DNA from: an uncultured Muribaculaceae bacterium
GTDB taxonomy: Bacteria > Bacteroidota > Bacteroidia > Bacteroidales > Muribaculaceae
NCBI GenBank assembly: GCA_910585755.1
Contig: CAJUFH010000043.1
Span: 1 to 27,671 of the forward strand
Length of the DNA: 27,671 nt
Direction: 5' to 3'
Part shown: in pieces, positions 14,179-22,312 of the stretch
Layout of the letters: each line of letters begins with the position of its first letter
Position numbering within the stretch: position 1 is the stretch's first letter
The notes under the pieces: model-generated
The model's input: the letters and a program-made list of their open reading frames with translations, nothing else
The model's database searches: none
Told to the model about the DNA's origin: nothing
Program-made: the position numbers and the translations under genes

Positions 14179-15462
14179 ATGAAAAATCTTCGTTTCGCAA
14201 CACGCCAGATTCACGCCGGGCTCCGCCCCGACGAAGCCACCGGTTCCCGCGGTGTCGCCATCTATCCTACTGCTGCTTACCGCTTCAAATCGTGCGACTA
14301 CGCGGCAAACCTCTTCGATCTGTCGGAGCCGGGGAACATCTATACCCGCCTTCAGAACCCGACCACCTCGGCTTACGAGGAGCGCGTGGCGGCTCTTTAC
14401 GGAGGCGTGGGAGCGCTCGCCGTTGCTTCAGGCATGTCAGGCATACTGATTGCCGTCACCGCCCTGGCAGCCGCCGGAGACAATATCGTGGCCTCTCCCC
14501 TCCTTTACGGCGGGACCTACAATCTTTTCCGCCATTCGCTGCGCCGCCTCGGCATCGAGGTGCGCATCGCCTCATCGGAGGACCCGGCGGAATACGCGGC
14601 GCTTGTTGACGACCGCACGCGCTGTCTGTTCGCCGAGAGTATGGGTAACCCGACCTGCGGGGTCGCCGACATCGAAGGTCTCGCGAAAGTCGCCCATGCA
14701 GCCGGGGTTCCGCTGATTATCGACAATACTTTCGGAGCTGGCGGCTACCTCTGCAACCCGTTCGACTGGGGCGCGGACATAGTGGTCGACTCCGCGACAA
14801 AATGGATTAACGGGCATGGAACCGCGATGGGTGGCATCATTGTGGACAGCGGAAAATTCGACTGGGGCAATGGCAAGTTTCCCGGTATCGACGGCCCGTC
14901 GGAAGGGTACCACGGACTGAACCTGCGGGAGCGCTTCGGCAACGCGGCGTTTATCGTGAAATGCCGCGTCGACGGTCTGCGCGACTTCGGCGCGTCCCCT
15001 TCAGCGTTTGACAGCTACCTGATGCTCTTAGGGCTTGAGACACTTTCCCTCCGGGTAAAGCACCAGGTCGAATCGACGCGGCGCCTGGCGGAATGGCTGC
15101 GCGGCAATCCCGACGTGCGCAAGGTCAGCTTCGTCGGTTTTCCCGACCATCCCGGCTACGAGAAGGCGCAAAAATACTTCCGTTTCGGCTCATCCGCCGT
15201 GCTGACCGCCGAACTGGAAGGTTCGCTGGAAACGACTGTGAAATTCGTCGAGGCGCTGAAACTCGCCGCCCATATGACAATGATCGGCGACTCGATAACG
15301 GTTGTGACCCATCCCGCCTCGACCACCCACAAACAGTTGTCGGAATCCGACCTCGCGGCAGCCGGGGTTACCCCGACGCTTCTCCGCATATCCCTCGGGC
15401 TGGAGGATGTGGAGGATATAATAGATGACTTCCAACAGGCAATCGAAGCTTCAAAGAAATGA
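14179..15462 (+). CDS. metY: O-acetylhomoserine sulfhydrylase (MetY), PLP enzyme
   Basis: 427-residue cytoplasmic enzyme of the Cys/Met-metabolism PLP family. It converts O-acetylhomoserine and sulfide to homocysteine and acetate. Visible marks are the N-terminal TRQIHAGLRPD (8-18), YTRLQNPTTSAYEERVAALY (55-74), ASGMSGILIA (83-92), and the cofactor-lysine motif SATKWINGHGTAMGG (K208). The long insert GLNLRERFGNAAFIVKCR and the PSAFDSYLMLLGLETLSLR block distinguish sulfhydrylases from cystathionine enzymes. ATG 14179 is preceded by an A-rich stretch. The frame is open upstream to 14038, but that part runs through the terminator hairpin and has no family similarity, so it is excluded. It is followed by metX through an ATGA overlap. 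Expression is probably controlled by the attenuator upstream. Confidence 0.93.
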   Translation: MKNLRFATRQIHAGLRPDEATGSRGVAIYPTAAYRFKSCDYAANLFDLSEPGNIYTRLQNPTTSAYEERVAALYGGVGALAVASGMSGILIAVTALAAAGDNIVASPLLYGGTYNLFRHSLRRLGIEVRIASSEDPAEYAALVDDRTRCLFAESMGNPTCGVADIEGLAKVAHAAGVPLIIDNTFGAGGYLCNPFDWGADIVVDSATKWINGHGTAMGGIIVDSGKFDWGNGKFPGIDGPSEGYHGLNLRERFGNAAFIVKCRVDGLRDFGASPSAFDSYLMLLGLETLSLRVKHQVESTRRLAEWLRGNPDVRKVSFVGFPDHPGYEKAQKYFRFGSSAVLTAELEGSLETTVKFVEALKLAAHMTMIGDSITVVTHPASTTHKQLSESDLAAAGVTPTLLRISLGLEDVEDIIDDFQQAIEASKK

Positions 15463-16478
15463 GTATCAGATACTACCACCATCCCGCGCCGTTCCAGCTT
15501 GAACTGGGCGGAGAGCTGCGCGGCCTTACAATAGCCTACCATACCTATGGCCGGCTGAACGAGGATGGTAGCAACGCCGTATGGGTATGCCACGCGCTGA
15601 CGGCCAACAGCGATGTCGCCGACTGGTGGCCCCACACGGTCGAGGCGGGAGCGTTCCTCGACCCGGAGCGCTACTTCATCGTGTGCGCCAACATACTCGG
15701 CTCCCACTACGGCACTACCGGCCCGCTGAGTGTAAACCCCGCTACCGGGAAGCCATACTATGCCGATTTCCCAAAACTGACAATCCGCGACATGGCGCGG
15801 GCCCACAGGCTGCTTGCCGACGCTCTCGGCATAGACCGCGTCCACGCTCTCGTCGGAAGCTCCGTCGGCGGCTTCCAGGCCCTTGAATGGGCCGCGGAAG
15901 AGCCGAAGCGTTTTAAGAAGCTGATACTCATCGCGACCGACGCGAAGGCATCCCCCTGGACCATCGCGATAGACCAAACCCAGCGCATGGCGATATTCGC
16001 CGACCCGACCTACGGGGAGCCGCGACCCGACGCGGGGATGGCCGGAATGGCCGCTGCCCGCGCAATCGGCCTCCTCTCCTACCGCGGCCCGGAGGGGTAC
16101 AACGCCACGCAGCAGGATGCCCCCGACACTCCTCCCGGCTCGCTCAAGCGGGCCTGCACATACCAGCTCCACCAGGGGGAGAAACTCTGCCGACGTTATA
16201 ACGCTTACTCCTATGTCGCTATTCTCGACGCGTTCGACACCCACGACATAGGCCGCGGCCGCGGCGGACTCGAAGCGGCACTCTCCCGCCTGACGATGCC
16301 CTCGATTCTCATAGGGCTTACCACTGACATAGTCTTCACCCCCGCCGAGATGCGCGCCCTTGCGGCTTCGCTCCCGAACTGCGAGTACCGCGAAATCGCC
16401 TCCCCGCTCGGACACGACGGATTCCTTACGGAACACCGCCAGCTAAACAACATTCTAACCCCGTTTATCAATGAATAA
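15459..16478 (+). CDS. metX: Homoserine O-acetyltransferase (MetX)
   Basis: 339-residue alpha/beta-hydrolase-fold acyltransferase that makes O-acetylhomoserine from homoserine and acetyl-CoA, the substrate of MetY encoded just upstream. Family motifs are AYHTYGRLN (26-34), CHALTANSDV, the hallmark ANILGSHYGTTGPLSVNPAT (77-96), and the nucleophile elbow GSSVGGFQALEWA (S135). The acid is in LTTDIVFTPAE (D290) and the catalytic His in PLGHDGFLTEH (H319). Acetyl rather than succinyl specificity is taken from the family and from the partner sulfhydrylase. Translation is coupled at both ends: ATGA with metY, and an 8-base overlap (ATGAATAA) with hom. Slightly shorter than many MetX proteins (about 350-380) but with all catalytic elements. 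Confidence 0.93.
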   Translation: MSIRYYHHPAPFQLELGGELRGLTIAYHTYGRLNEDGSNAVWVCHALTANSDVADWWPHTVEAGAFLDPERYFIVCANILGSHYGTTGPLSVNPATGKPYYADFPKLTIRDMARAHRLLADALGIDRVHALVGSSVGGFQALEWAAEEPKRFKKLILIATDAKASPWTIAIDQTQRMAIFADPTYGEPRPDAGMAGMAAARAIGLLSYRGPEGYNATQQDAPDTPPGSLKRACTYQLHQGEKLCRRYNAYSYVAILDAFDTHDIGRGRGGLEAALSRLTMPSILIGLTTDIVFTPAEMRALAASLPNCEYREIASPLGHDGFLTEHRQLNNILTPFINE

Positions 16479-17685
16479 CGACAAGATACAAATCGGCCTG
16501 TTCGGCTTCGGAACCGTCGGACAGAGCCTGTATACCGTAATCGGCCGCGCCCGCAACGCGCATGCCGAAATACGCCGCATCGCTGTCCGCGACAAGTCGA
16601 AACCGCGCGCTGTCGAGGCCGATCCGGCCCTCTTTACCGAAAATCCGGATGACCTCCTGGATGACCCCGAAATAAGCCTCATTGTAGAGGTAATCGACAA
16701 CGCGGAGGCCGCCTGGCATATCGTCAGCGAGGCGCTGCGCCGCGGAAAGACCGTTGTCAGCGGTAACAAGGCGATGATCGCGCGCCATCTACCCGAACTG
16801 GTGGAGCTGCAACGGCGGACAGGAGCCGCGCTCCTTTACGACGCGTCATCCTGCGGCTCGATACCCGTCATACGCAACCTCGAGGAATACTACGACAACG
16901 ACCTTCTGCTTGAGGTCAAGGGGATTCTAAACGGCTCCTCCAACTACATCCTTTCCCGGGTGTTCGACCACGGCGAGGAATACGCAGCCGCGCTCCGCCG
17001 GGCGCAGGAACTCGGCTTCGCCGAGAGCGACCCCTCGAACGACATCGAGGGCCGCGACTCGCTTTACAAGCTGATAATCATAACGATGCACGCACTCGGT
17101 GTCTACGTCGCCCCGGAAGAAATCTTTACTTACGGCATCTCGACAATCCACGAGAGCGACATACGCTATGCCCGCGAGAAACGCTTCAAAATCAAGCTGG
17201 TCGCACAGGTAGCGAAGGTTGCCGACGACCGTTTCACAATGTTCGTGATGCCCGAGTTCGTAGACAAGAGCAAGTACATCTACTCCGTCGACGACGAGTA
17301 TAACGGCGTTGTCATCCGCGGCGAATGTTACGACCGCCAGTTCATGTTCGGAAAAGGTGCCGGAGGACTTCCTACCGCTTCGTCGCTGCTGAGCGACATA
17401 ATGGCGCGCCGCTACGACTACCGCTACGAGTATAAGAAAACCCGTTTCCGCGGACGCCCGGAATACACCACCGACGTGTTGCTGCGCGTTTATGTCCGTT
17501 ACGCCGACACCGACATCCCCGCCATCCTCCCCTTCCGGGAAATCCGCGAGACGTACACCTCGCCCGACTACCGCTATATCATCGGCGACATACGCCTCGC
17601 CGACCTGCTCGAACGCCGCCCCCTCCTCTCGGCCCCGGACGTGTTCCTCTGCAATATTCCACTCTTCTTCACCGACAAAGACTAA
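16471..17685 (+). CDS. hom: Homoserine dehydrogenase, monofunctional, methionine-operon copy
   Basis: 404 residues. The N-terminal Rossmann fold has QIGLFGFGTVGQSL (GFGTVG 12-17), and the substrate/catalytic domain has VVSGNKAMIA, SCGSIPVIRN, KGILNGSSNYILSRVFDHGE, and DIEGRDSLYKL with the catalytic Asp/Lys. It reduces aspartate semialdehyde to homoserine, feeding MetX. There is no aspartokinase domain, unlike the bifunctional ThrA expected elsewhere in such a genome. The C-terminal region after about 336 begins like an ACT domain (VLLRVYVRYAD) but lacks the usual P-G-V-L-A motif and diverges, so allosteric control by threonine may be absent or different. It is the last gene of the operon, overlaps metX by 8 bases, and is followed by the structured element at 17689-17857. 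Confidence 0.9.
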   Translation: MNNDKIQIGLFGFGTVGQSLYTVIGRARNAHAEIRRIAVRDKSKPRAVEADPALFTENPDDLLDDPEISLIVEVIDNAEAAWHIVSEALRRGKTVVSGNKAMIARHLPELVELQRRTGAALLYDASSCGSIPVIRNLEEYYDNDLLLEVKGILNGSSNYILSRVFDHGEEYAAALRRAQELGFAESDPSNDIEGRDSLYKLIIITMHALGVYVAPEEIFTYGISTIHESDIRYAREKRFKIKLVAQVAKVADDRFTMFVMPEFVDKSKYIYSVDDEYNGVVIRGECYDRQFMFGKGAGGLPTASSLLSDIMARRYDYRYEYKKTRFRGRPEYTTDVLLRVYVRYADTDIPAILPFREIRETYTSPDYRYIIGDIRLADLLERRPLLSAPDVFLCNIPLFFTDKD

Positions 17686-17688
17686 TGA

Positions 17689-17857
17689 GGGTGTATCATA
17701 ACGGCCCATCTGGGTCGTCGCTTGAAGGCTCGGCCTCGGTCACAATCTTCAGATTGCTCCCATCGGCCTCACCTCCAAGCTCCTACCATCTGGACCGTTC
17801 TGATAGCACCCTCCCATCCGGGTACAAATAAAGGGCGTATCGGAATTTTGATACACC
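17689..17857. repeat. Structured intergenic element with terminal inverted repeats (MITE-like)
   Basis: GGTGTATCATAA at the left end (17690-17701) matches, inverted, TTTTGATACACC at the right end (17846-17857): 11 of 12 bases, 9 contiguous at the tip. Between them are further short hairpins: CAATCT-TC-AGATTG, CCCA-TC-TGGG, AACGG facing CCGTT, and repeated TCGGCCTC. GGCGTATC facing GATACACC near the right end can fold as a terminator-like stem. No ORF is present. The tips resemble those of Bacteroidetes insertion sequences, suggesting a non-autonomous element. A structured terminator for the two convergent genes is the alternative. No target-site duplication is clear. Confidence 0.5.
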
Positions 17858-17870
17858 ATCATAGGCTCCT

Positions 17871-20147
17871 CTAAGATGCGTGGGTGAAGCTGCGGTAATG
17901 GGACGGTGCGAGGTTGAGCTTGCCGGAGGCGCGGAGCAGCTTGCGGAGCGACGTTACGAACTCCTGGCTCTCCTGCAAAAGGTTCAGATAGACATAGTCG
18001 ACGGCGAGGTCGTCGCGGTTGCCGTTCTGGATGTACTCGTAGACATTCCGAGCGCTGTCAGTCAGACTTCCCTTCATCGCCTCGCAGCGTCGGCGCAGAC
18101 TGTCAATTGTTTCTGGGTTGCTCTCCTCGATCGCGGCTGCCGAGTCAAGCAGAAGCCGGCGGATTTTATCGCGTGTCGCGGCGAAAGAGTCGCGGAACGG
18201 CTGCGGCAAGGGTCGGAAGTTGTTGTCGACATGCTCCTTGCACGCCTCGTTGATACGGCGCAGGTTATAGCTCATCGACATCGCCATATTGTTGCTCAGA
18301 TGGAACCAGGTACTCTTCTCCATCGCCGTCTCAGGATCCGCGCGGCGTAGGCAGAGAGTGAGCTTGCGGCGCTGCGATTTCAGCACGTCCTTCTCCTTTA
18401 CCAGCCCTTTCTCGGCTCTGGACAACAGCTTGACATTGTCCTCCATAAACCCGTTGGTGACATCGGCAAAAGTAGCAGCGGCGAAATCGAGGAACATCTT
18501 CTGCTTCTCGTTGATATAGATTTTCAGCAGAGGCCATACCTCGTCGCGGTTCTCGGTGTTGATAATCGTCTGAAAGAGGGTGTCGGCCTTAACTTCTGAC
18601 TGCTTTTTGCGGAACTTTATATTGCTGCGAAGCAGGAGGAACAGAGCAATCAAACCTCCGGCAATCATCACCGGGACGCCGCCCATATGCATCAGGCAGA
18701 CTACGATACCGGCCCCGATAAACGCCACTCCGGCGGTAACGAACCATCCGCCTATGACTGAAATCACACCCGTTATGCGGAACACGGCGCTCTCGCGGCC
18801 CCATGCCCGGTCGGCAAGCGAAGTACCCATCGCCACCATAAAGGTCACGAACGTGGTCGACAGGGGGAGCTTCATCGAGGTTCCAAAGGCGATAAGCATA
18901 GCGGCCAGCATCAGATTGACTGACCCGCGGACAAGGTCGAAAGCCGCGCCCTCCTCAGGCTGCGTGAACGACGAATCCATACGCTTGGCAACCCATCGCT
19001 TCACTCGCTGGGGCGTGTGGTCGCTTACCCAGGATATCGCGTTGAGCGAAACACGGACGAGCTTGCGGCCGATACGGGAGGAGCCGAACATCTCGTCCCC
19101 CTGTGCCTGGGCACTGAGGCCGACGGTTGTCTGCGTCACCTGCCTGGCTTTTCTCGAGGTCGCGAGGGACACAACCATTATAACCCCGGCACCGACAAGG
19201 AAATAAAAAGGCGTGTCGGCCGAACCGTTGAGGCTGTTCATCATAAACCCGCGGACATCCCCCGCGCCGTTTGCCGTATAGTCTTGGAAGGCAGAAAGAG
19301 AGGTAAGCGGCACTCCGATAAAGTTCACCAGGTCATTCCCGGCAAACGCCATAGCCAGGGAGAATGTACCGAGAAGCACCACGACCTTGAACACGTTTAC
19401 CTTGCACCAGTGGAGTACCTGCATCAGCAACGTGAATCCCACCAGGCATATGCCGATAATCTCTGCTGAGTGTGTGGCAATCCAGCCCTTCATCTCTGGA
19501 GTCACGACATTTATGTCCTTTATCCCCTTGATAAGCATGAAGTACACAATCGCCGTACAGGCTATTCCTCCGAACAGCCCGACCTTCCATTTCAGGCGGC
19601 TTTTGTACTCGAAAGTGAAAATCAGACGGGCGAGGAACTGCACGATTGTTCCGAACACAAACGCGATCGCGACCGACAGGAATATGCCGATTATCACGGC
19701 CAACGCCTTCTCCGTGTTTACCAGCTCCCCCATCGAGAGGGTGCTCGCCGGATCAGCGATTTTAAACAGGGCGACCACGAAAGTCGCTCCCAGGAGCTCG
19801 AACACCAGGGAGACGGTCGTGGAGGTAGGCATTCCGAGGGTGTTGAAAATATCCAGCAGGATTATATCCGTCACCATGACAGCCATAAATATGGCGATAA
19901 CATCGTAGAACGAGAGATTTTCGGGACGGAAAATACCGTGTCGCGCGACATCCATCATCCCATTCGACATTGCCGCGCCGACAAACACCCCAATCGCGGC
20001 CACAAGAACAATCCTCTTGAACGACGCTGCCCGCGACCCGACCGCGGAACTAAGGAAATTCACGGCGTCGTTACTCACGCCTACCGACAGGTCAAATACC
20101 GCCAGCAGGAACAGGAAAATCACAATTCCAAGGAAAACAAAGTCCAT
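17871..20147 (-). CDS. pit: PiT-family inorganic phosphate transporter fused to a PhoU-like DUF47 domain
   Basis: 758 residues. The membrane part (about 1-525) is a PiT permease with the duplicated signature: SVGVSNDAVNFLSSAVGSRA (21-40, N26/D27) in the first half and KLPLSTTFVTFMVAMGTSLA in the second. GMPTSTTVSLVFELLGATF is the further P-[TL]-S-T-T copy. The C-terminal 220 or so residues are soluble and helical (DFAAATFADVTNGFMEDNVK, RRINEACKEHVDNNF) and match the DUF47/PhoU-like regulator that is a separate protein in many bacteria. It imports phosphate with H+ or Na+. It lies downstream of a PhoB/PhoR-like pair on the same strand after a 118-base gap, which fits phosphate-responsive control. 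No strong promoter consensus is evident in that gap. It converges with hom. Confidence 0.9.
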   Translation of the reverse strand: MDFVFLGIVIFLFLLAVFDLSVGVSNDAVNFLSSAVGSRAASFKRIVLVAAIGVFVGAAMSNGMMDVARHGIFRPENLSFYDVIAIFMAVMVTDIILLDIFNTLGMPTSTTVSLVFELLGATFVVALFKIADPASTLSMGELVNTEKALAVIIGIFLSVAIAFVFGTIVQFLARLIFTFEYKSRLKWKVGLFGGIACTAIVYFMLIKGIKDINVVTPEMKGWIATHSAEIIGICLVGFTLLMQVLHWCKVNVFKVVVLLGTFSLAMAFAGNDLVNFIGVPLTSLSAFQDYTANGAGDVRGFMMNSLNGSADTPFYFLVGAGVIMVVSLATSRKARQVTQTTVGLSAQAQGDEMFGSSRIGRKLVRVSLNAISWVSDHTPQRVKRWVAKRMDSSFTQPEEGAAFDLVRGSVNLMLAAMLIAFGTSMKLPLSTTFVTFMVAMGTSLADRAWGRESAVFRITGVISVIGGWFVTAGVAFIGAGIVVCLMHMGGVPVMIAGGLIALFLLLRSNIKFRKKQSEVKADTLFQTIINTENRDEVWPLLKIYINEKQKMFLDFAAATFADVTNGFMEDNVKLLSRAEKGLVKEKDVLKSQRRKLTLCLRRADPETAMEKSTWFHLSNNMAMSMSYNLRRINEACKEHVDNNFRPLPQPFRDSFAATRDKIRRLLLDSAAAIEESNPETIDSLRRRCEAMKGSLTDSARNVYEYIQNGNRDDLAVDYVYLNLLQESQEFVTSLRKLLRASGKLNLAPSHYRSFTHAS

Positions 20148-20265
20148 ATAATTCCAAATCTGATGAATATTCCGTCAGCGTTTCAGCGACAGACGGGCCT
20201 TATATTAGCGAAACAAATTTCAGAATTATATGTTAATACTCTGTTTCCTTTTTATTGCGTTTTTG

Positions 20266-21639
20266 TTAAATCACGGGAAGTATTATCTCGAATGTCAGGC
20301 CGGGAGTGTTAGAAACTGAAATCGAGCCTCCGTGGGCAATTACGGCGTTGCGCACGATTGACAGCCCGAGTCCGGTTCCGCCGGCGGTACGCGAGCGCCC
20401 CTTGTCGACGCGGTAGAACCGCTCGAAAAGCCGGGGCAGATGCTCGGGGGCGACTCCCCTGCCGTTATCCGACAGGCGGATATTACCCTTCCGGTCGACC
20501 ACTATGTTTATTTCGGTTCCCCCGCTGTAAGCTGTGGCGTTATCTATAAGGTTGCGGAAAACGGATTCCAGCAGTTGCCTGTTGCCGTTGACAACCAGCG
20601 ATTCCGGCACACTCACTCTGATTTCCAACGGCGAGCGCAAACGGCACTCAGCCGCGACATCCCCAATTACCTCTACAAGGTCAACCGGCTCCTTCTCGAT
20701 AACTCTGGCGCCTTCGTCGAGCCGGGTGATAGTCGAGACATCCCGCAGAAGCGCGTCGAGGCGGTTGGCATTTGCCGCAAGGCGGTCGAGCAGCTCGCGG
20801 CGTTTCTCCTCGGGCAATTCGGGATGGTCCCGTAGCAGCTCCGCGCATACAAGCATCGATGCCGCTGGGGTCTTCAGCTCGTGGTTGATGTTGTTAGTCA
20901 GCTCTTTCTTTATCCTCGTCTTTTCCTGTTGCTCGCGAAGCGCGTCGCGGTGACGGTTGTCACGCTCAACATAAAGGCGCACTATATCGGAGGCGATGCT
21001 CCCCAGCTCGTCGTCGGGAAACGCCTCGTCGTTGTAAATAGGCTCTCCACGCCTGGCTTTGGCGGCGAAACGGCTCAGGCGCGAGATGCTTTGCGACAAC
21101 CTCCGGGTAACGACATACGCGATAAAACTCATTGCGAGCGTCATCAGGCACATAACCCATATCAGCGAACCGTCGACCCGCAGAAACTCGCGGAGAGTAT
21201 GGGTGTAAGGAGCGGCTGTCCTGACGACAGTCCCGTCCTCACCCAGGCGGGCGGAATAGAAATAGTCTATGTCGTCGCTTTCTGAGTGGCGCTCTACCGC
21301 GTAACCCTTCCCATGGGCGCGGGCGGCAACCACCTCAGGCCGAGAATTATGGTTGGTAACCGGGAAGGGGGTCATGGAGTTATTGTCGAAAATAACTTTT
21401 CCACCGCGGTCTATAACCGTAAGTCGAAGAGGGCCGTCGTATGTTACCGAATCACCCTCCTCTATCTCGCGCAGCACCTGCCCGTTGACCATCTGCATCT
21501 CGGTGTCGAGCAACTGCGCCTTGAACTCTTTCTCGCGGCGGTACTGGAACACCATGAATGTCGCGACGAACACCCAGCATAGCAGAAGTACCGTCAGGAA
21601 TACCCGGGTATGGAACGAAACCCTAATCCTGCCAGCCAT
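20266..21639 (-). CDS. Sensor histidine kinase, PhoR-like
   Basis: 457 residues. Two membrane helices (about 13-30 and 157-177) bracket a periplasmic sensor region of about 125 residues (DGPLRLTVIDRGGKVIFDNN, PFPVTNHNSRPEV). A cytoplasmic linker is followed by the HisKA box NNINHELKTPAASM (H253). The HATPase has its N-box RNLIDNATAYSG, G1 LSDNGRGVAPEHLP, F-box LFERFYRVDKGRSR and G2 GGTGLGLSIVRNAV. It overlaps the response regulator gene by 17 bases, so the pair is co-translated. The PhoR label is inferred from architecture and from the downstream phosphate transporter. It could instead be an envelope-stress RprX-like kinase, which shares this domain order in Bacteroides. Confidence 0.88.
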   Translation of the reverse strand: MAGRIRVSFHTRVFLTVLLLCWVFVATFMVFQYRREKEFKAQLLDTEMQMVNGQVLREIEEGDSVTYDGPLRLTVIDRGGKVIFDNNSMTPFPVTNHNSRPEVVAARAHGKGYAVERHSESDDIDYFYSARLGEDGTVVRTAAPYTHTLREFLRVDGSLIWVMCLMTLAMSFIAYVVTRRLSQSISRLSRFAAKARRGEPIYNDEAFPDDELGSIASDIVRLYVERDNRHRDALREQQEKTRIKKELTNNINHELKTPAASMLVCAELLRDHPELPEEKRRELLDRLAANANRLDALLRDVSTITRLDEGARVIEKEPVDLVEVIGDVAAECRLRSPLEIRVSVPESLVVNGNRQLLESVFRNLIDNATAYSGGTEINIVVDRKGNIRLSDNGRGVAPEHLPRLFERFYRVDKGRSRTAGGTGLGLSIVRNAVIAHGGSISVSNTPGLTFEIILPVI

Positions 21640-22300
21640 AACCGTAGCCCGAACGGGTTATTATATGTTTGCCGTAGGGTGCGATTTTCCCTCTGAGGCG
21701 GGTAATGTGTACGTCAACGGAACGGTCGACCACCACTACCTTTTCAGGCCATATGCGGCTTAGAAGCTCCTCGCGGGTAAACACCCTTTCGGGATTCTCC
21801 ATAAGGAGCGCGAGAATCTCGAACTCCTTCCTGGGGAGCCGGACTTCGTTGCCGTCGACTTTGCAGAGCAGCGACGCGCGGTCAATCTCGATACCTCTTG
21901 CCCGCGCCGGAGCCGCGGATGGCGCGGAGGAGCGCCGCAAGACAGCCTCGACACGCGCCTGCACGTTGCGCAAAGAGAACGGCTTTGATATATAGTCATC
22001 GGCACCGAGGCGCAGACCGGCAACCATGTCATCGTCGGAGTCCCGCGCCGTAAGGAAGATAATCGGAACAGATGAAGTCCGCGGATCCGCCTTTACGGCC
22101 GAGGCCATATCCGTGCCGCTCATCCCGTCCATCATTATGTCGAGAATCAGAAGGTCATAACCGGCAACCCCGGCCGACACAGCCTCTTCGGCAGACGCGG
22201 CCGTGTCAACCGCGTATCCTTCAAGTTCGAGATAGGTGCGCAGCCCCTCCCGGATGTCTGCCTCGTCGTCAACAACCAGTATTTTAGCCTTGTCTGCCAT
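21623..22300 (-). CDS. OmpR/PhoB-family response regulator
   Basis: 225 residues. The receiver domain has ILVVDDEADIREGLRTYLEL (acidic pocket D11/D12), phospho-acceptor D54 in LLILDIMMDGMSG, T84, and K106 in GADDYISKPFSLRN. A short Ala/Arg linker precedes the winged-helix DNA-binding domain (about 138-224; VRLPRKEFEILALLMENPER, EELLSRIWP, RSVDVHITRLRGKI, ITRSGYGYGW). It starts 12 bases after the Ca2+-ATPase stop and overlaps its kinase gene, so the three are almost certainly co-transcribed. A PhoB-like role is suggested by the pit gene downstream, and binding sites near pit would support it. None is obvious to the eye. Confidence 0.9.
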   Translation of the reverse strand: MADKAKILVVDDEADIREGLRTYLELEGYAVDTAASAEEAVSAGVAGYDLLILDIMMDGMSGTDMASAVKADPRTSSVPIIFLTARDSDDDMVAGLRLGADDYISKPFSLRNVQARVEAVLRRSSAPSAAPARARGIEIDRASLLCKVDGNEVRLPRKEFEILALLMENPERVFTREELLSRIWPEKVVVVDRSVDVHITRLRGKIAPYGKHIITRSGYGYGWQD

Positions 22301-22312
22301 AAAATGTAATGT

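Noticed and set aside
15156..16436. Long antisense open frame (426 codons, minus strand) opposite metX
   Set aside because: The plus strand encodes a complete MetX with all catalytic motifs. The antisense product has no recognisable domain and reflects codon bias in GC-rich coding DNA.
17686..17870. Integron attC site
   Set aside because: The inverted tips are present, but the paired R/L box core sites and a cassette gene are not evident.
19470..20312. Plus-strand frame (280 codons) opposite pit and its upstream gap
   Set aside because: Charged, domain-free translation opposite conserved transporter helices; no promoter or family similarity.
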